NCBI GenBank assembly: GCA_028871775.1
Contig: JAGWMH010000113.1
Coordinates: 1-6,089 of the forward strand
From: Betaproteobacteria bacterium
GTDB taxonomy: Bacteria; Pseudomonadota; Gammaproteobacteria; Burkholderiales; Gallionellaceae
Length of the DNA: 6,089 nucleotides
Direction: 5' to 3'
Positions 5,631 through 6,089 of the stretch are shown piece by piece. The notes beneath the pieces were generated by a model. The model was not told the DNA's origin, searched no databases, and saw only the letters and a program-made list of their open reading frames with translations. Position 1 is the first letter of the stretch, and each line of letters starts with the position of its first letter. Made by a program: the position numbers and the translations under genes.

Positions 5631-6089
5631 ATGTGGGATAAACCGCATCTGTTGCGCATGGCTTCCGGCACGCTGTTCGGCTTCAGCCTCGTGCTGGCGT
5701 TGTATGGCGCGTTGCACTATGTGCTGCACCTGCCGGTGTTTCCCTTGCGTGCGGTGCAGTTAAGCGCCGCGCCGCACCAGGTGAATACCGCGCAGATTGA
5801 GGCCGTGGTGCGCAATGAAGTGCACGGCAATTTTTTTACCGTTGACCTGGAAAGCACACGGCGTGCTTTTGAGAAACTGCCCTGGGTGCGCAAGGTAAGC
5901 GTGCGGCGCCATTTTCCCTGGCGGCTGGAGGTGAGCCTGGAAGAACACGTGGCTTTGGCGCACTGGAACGGAACGGAGTTGGTGAATACGCACGGGGAAG
6001 TGTTTGCAGGTGCGGCGGAGCAGGAGTTGCCGAAATTCATCGGCCAGCCCGATACCGCCGCCGAGGTGGCACTGGTGTACAACGCATTT
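5631..6089 (+). CDS. ftsQ: FtsQ, divisome protein with POTRA domain (3' end outside window)
   Basis: Bitopic inner-membrane protein that joins FtsB and FtsL in the FtsQLB complex and connects early and late divisome proteins. 153 residues are visible, and the frame stays open to the window edge. A short basic cytoplasmic N-terminus (MWDKPHLLRM) is followed by one membrane segment (about 11-33) and then a periplasmic POTRA domain (about 37-106). The POTRA domain ends in the typical GNFFTVDLESTRRAFEKLPWVRKVSVRR and PWRLEVSLEEH elements. LVNTHGEVF (117-125) begins the beta domain. The start at 5631 is supported by GGAG 6 nt upstream and by the position of the membrane segment. It follows ddlB as in E. 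coli but is separated by 143 nt of repeat, so it cannot be coupled to ddlB by overlap. ftsA and ftsZ would be expected beyond the edge. Confidence 0.93.
   Translation, partial: MWDKPHLLRMASGTLFGFSLVLALYGALHYVLHLPVFPLRAVQLSAAPHQVNTAQIEAVVRNEVHGNFFTVDLESTRRAFEKLPWVRKVSVRRHFPWRLEVSLEEHVALAHWNGTELVNTHGEVFAGAAEQELPKFIGQPDTAAEVALVYNAF

Overview
The window is a contiguous piece of the division and cell wall (dcw) cluster of a Gram-negative bacterium. All genes lie on the + strand in the order ftsW (3' part), murG, murC, murB, ddlB, ftsQ (5' part). The high G+C content, the protein sequences and the FtsQ POTRA domain suggest a betaproteobacterium. A Nitrosomonadales/Gallionellaceae-type organism is my best guess, but this is inferred from sequence flavour and not proven here. 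E. coli has the same order except that its murB lies elsewhere on the chromosome.

Layout: 2-928 is the C-terminal three quarters of FtsW. MurG (925-2016), MurC (2013-3494), MurB (3491-4537) and DdlB (4534-5487) follow. Each of these four starts on an ATGA that overlaps the preceding stop codon by 4 nt, which suggests translational coupling. The chain breaks after ddlB: 143 nt without a gene (5488-5630) hold a composite palindromic repeat, and then ftsQ starts at 5631 behind its own GGAG and runs off the window. Almost every base outside that gap is coding. I see no RNA gene, transposase, CRISPR array or convincing minus-strand gene.

The genes serve one pathway. MurB makes UDP-MurNAc, MurC adds L-Ala, and DdlB supplies D-Ala-D-Ala for later ligation. 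MurG converts lipid I to lipid II on the inner face of the membrane. FtsW polymerises lipid II at the septum, and FtsQ links the divisome parts.

The unusual part is a layer of small repeats that has invaded this otherwise conserved operon. MurC carries about 28 extra residues encoded by a REP-like double hairpin. MurB carries two separate insertions of about 20 and 28 residues: a nested hairpin, and a 7-nt-periodic purine/pyrimidine array. The DdlB N-terminus contains four 7-nt repeats directly after the start codon. MurG carries a short insert bracketed by 15-bp direct repeats. The ddlB-ftsQ gap holds a 127-bp inverted repeat whose arms are built from 7-nt units (AAANGTG) around a two-hairpin REP-like core. 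All the coding insertions keep the frame open and fall between recognisable motifs. They look like a natural set of tolerated in-frame insertions, comparable in principle to the Rickettsia palindromic elements.
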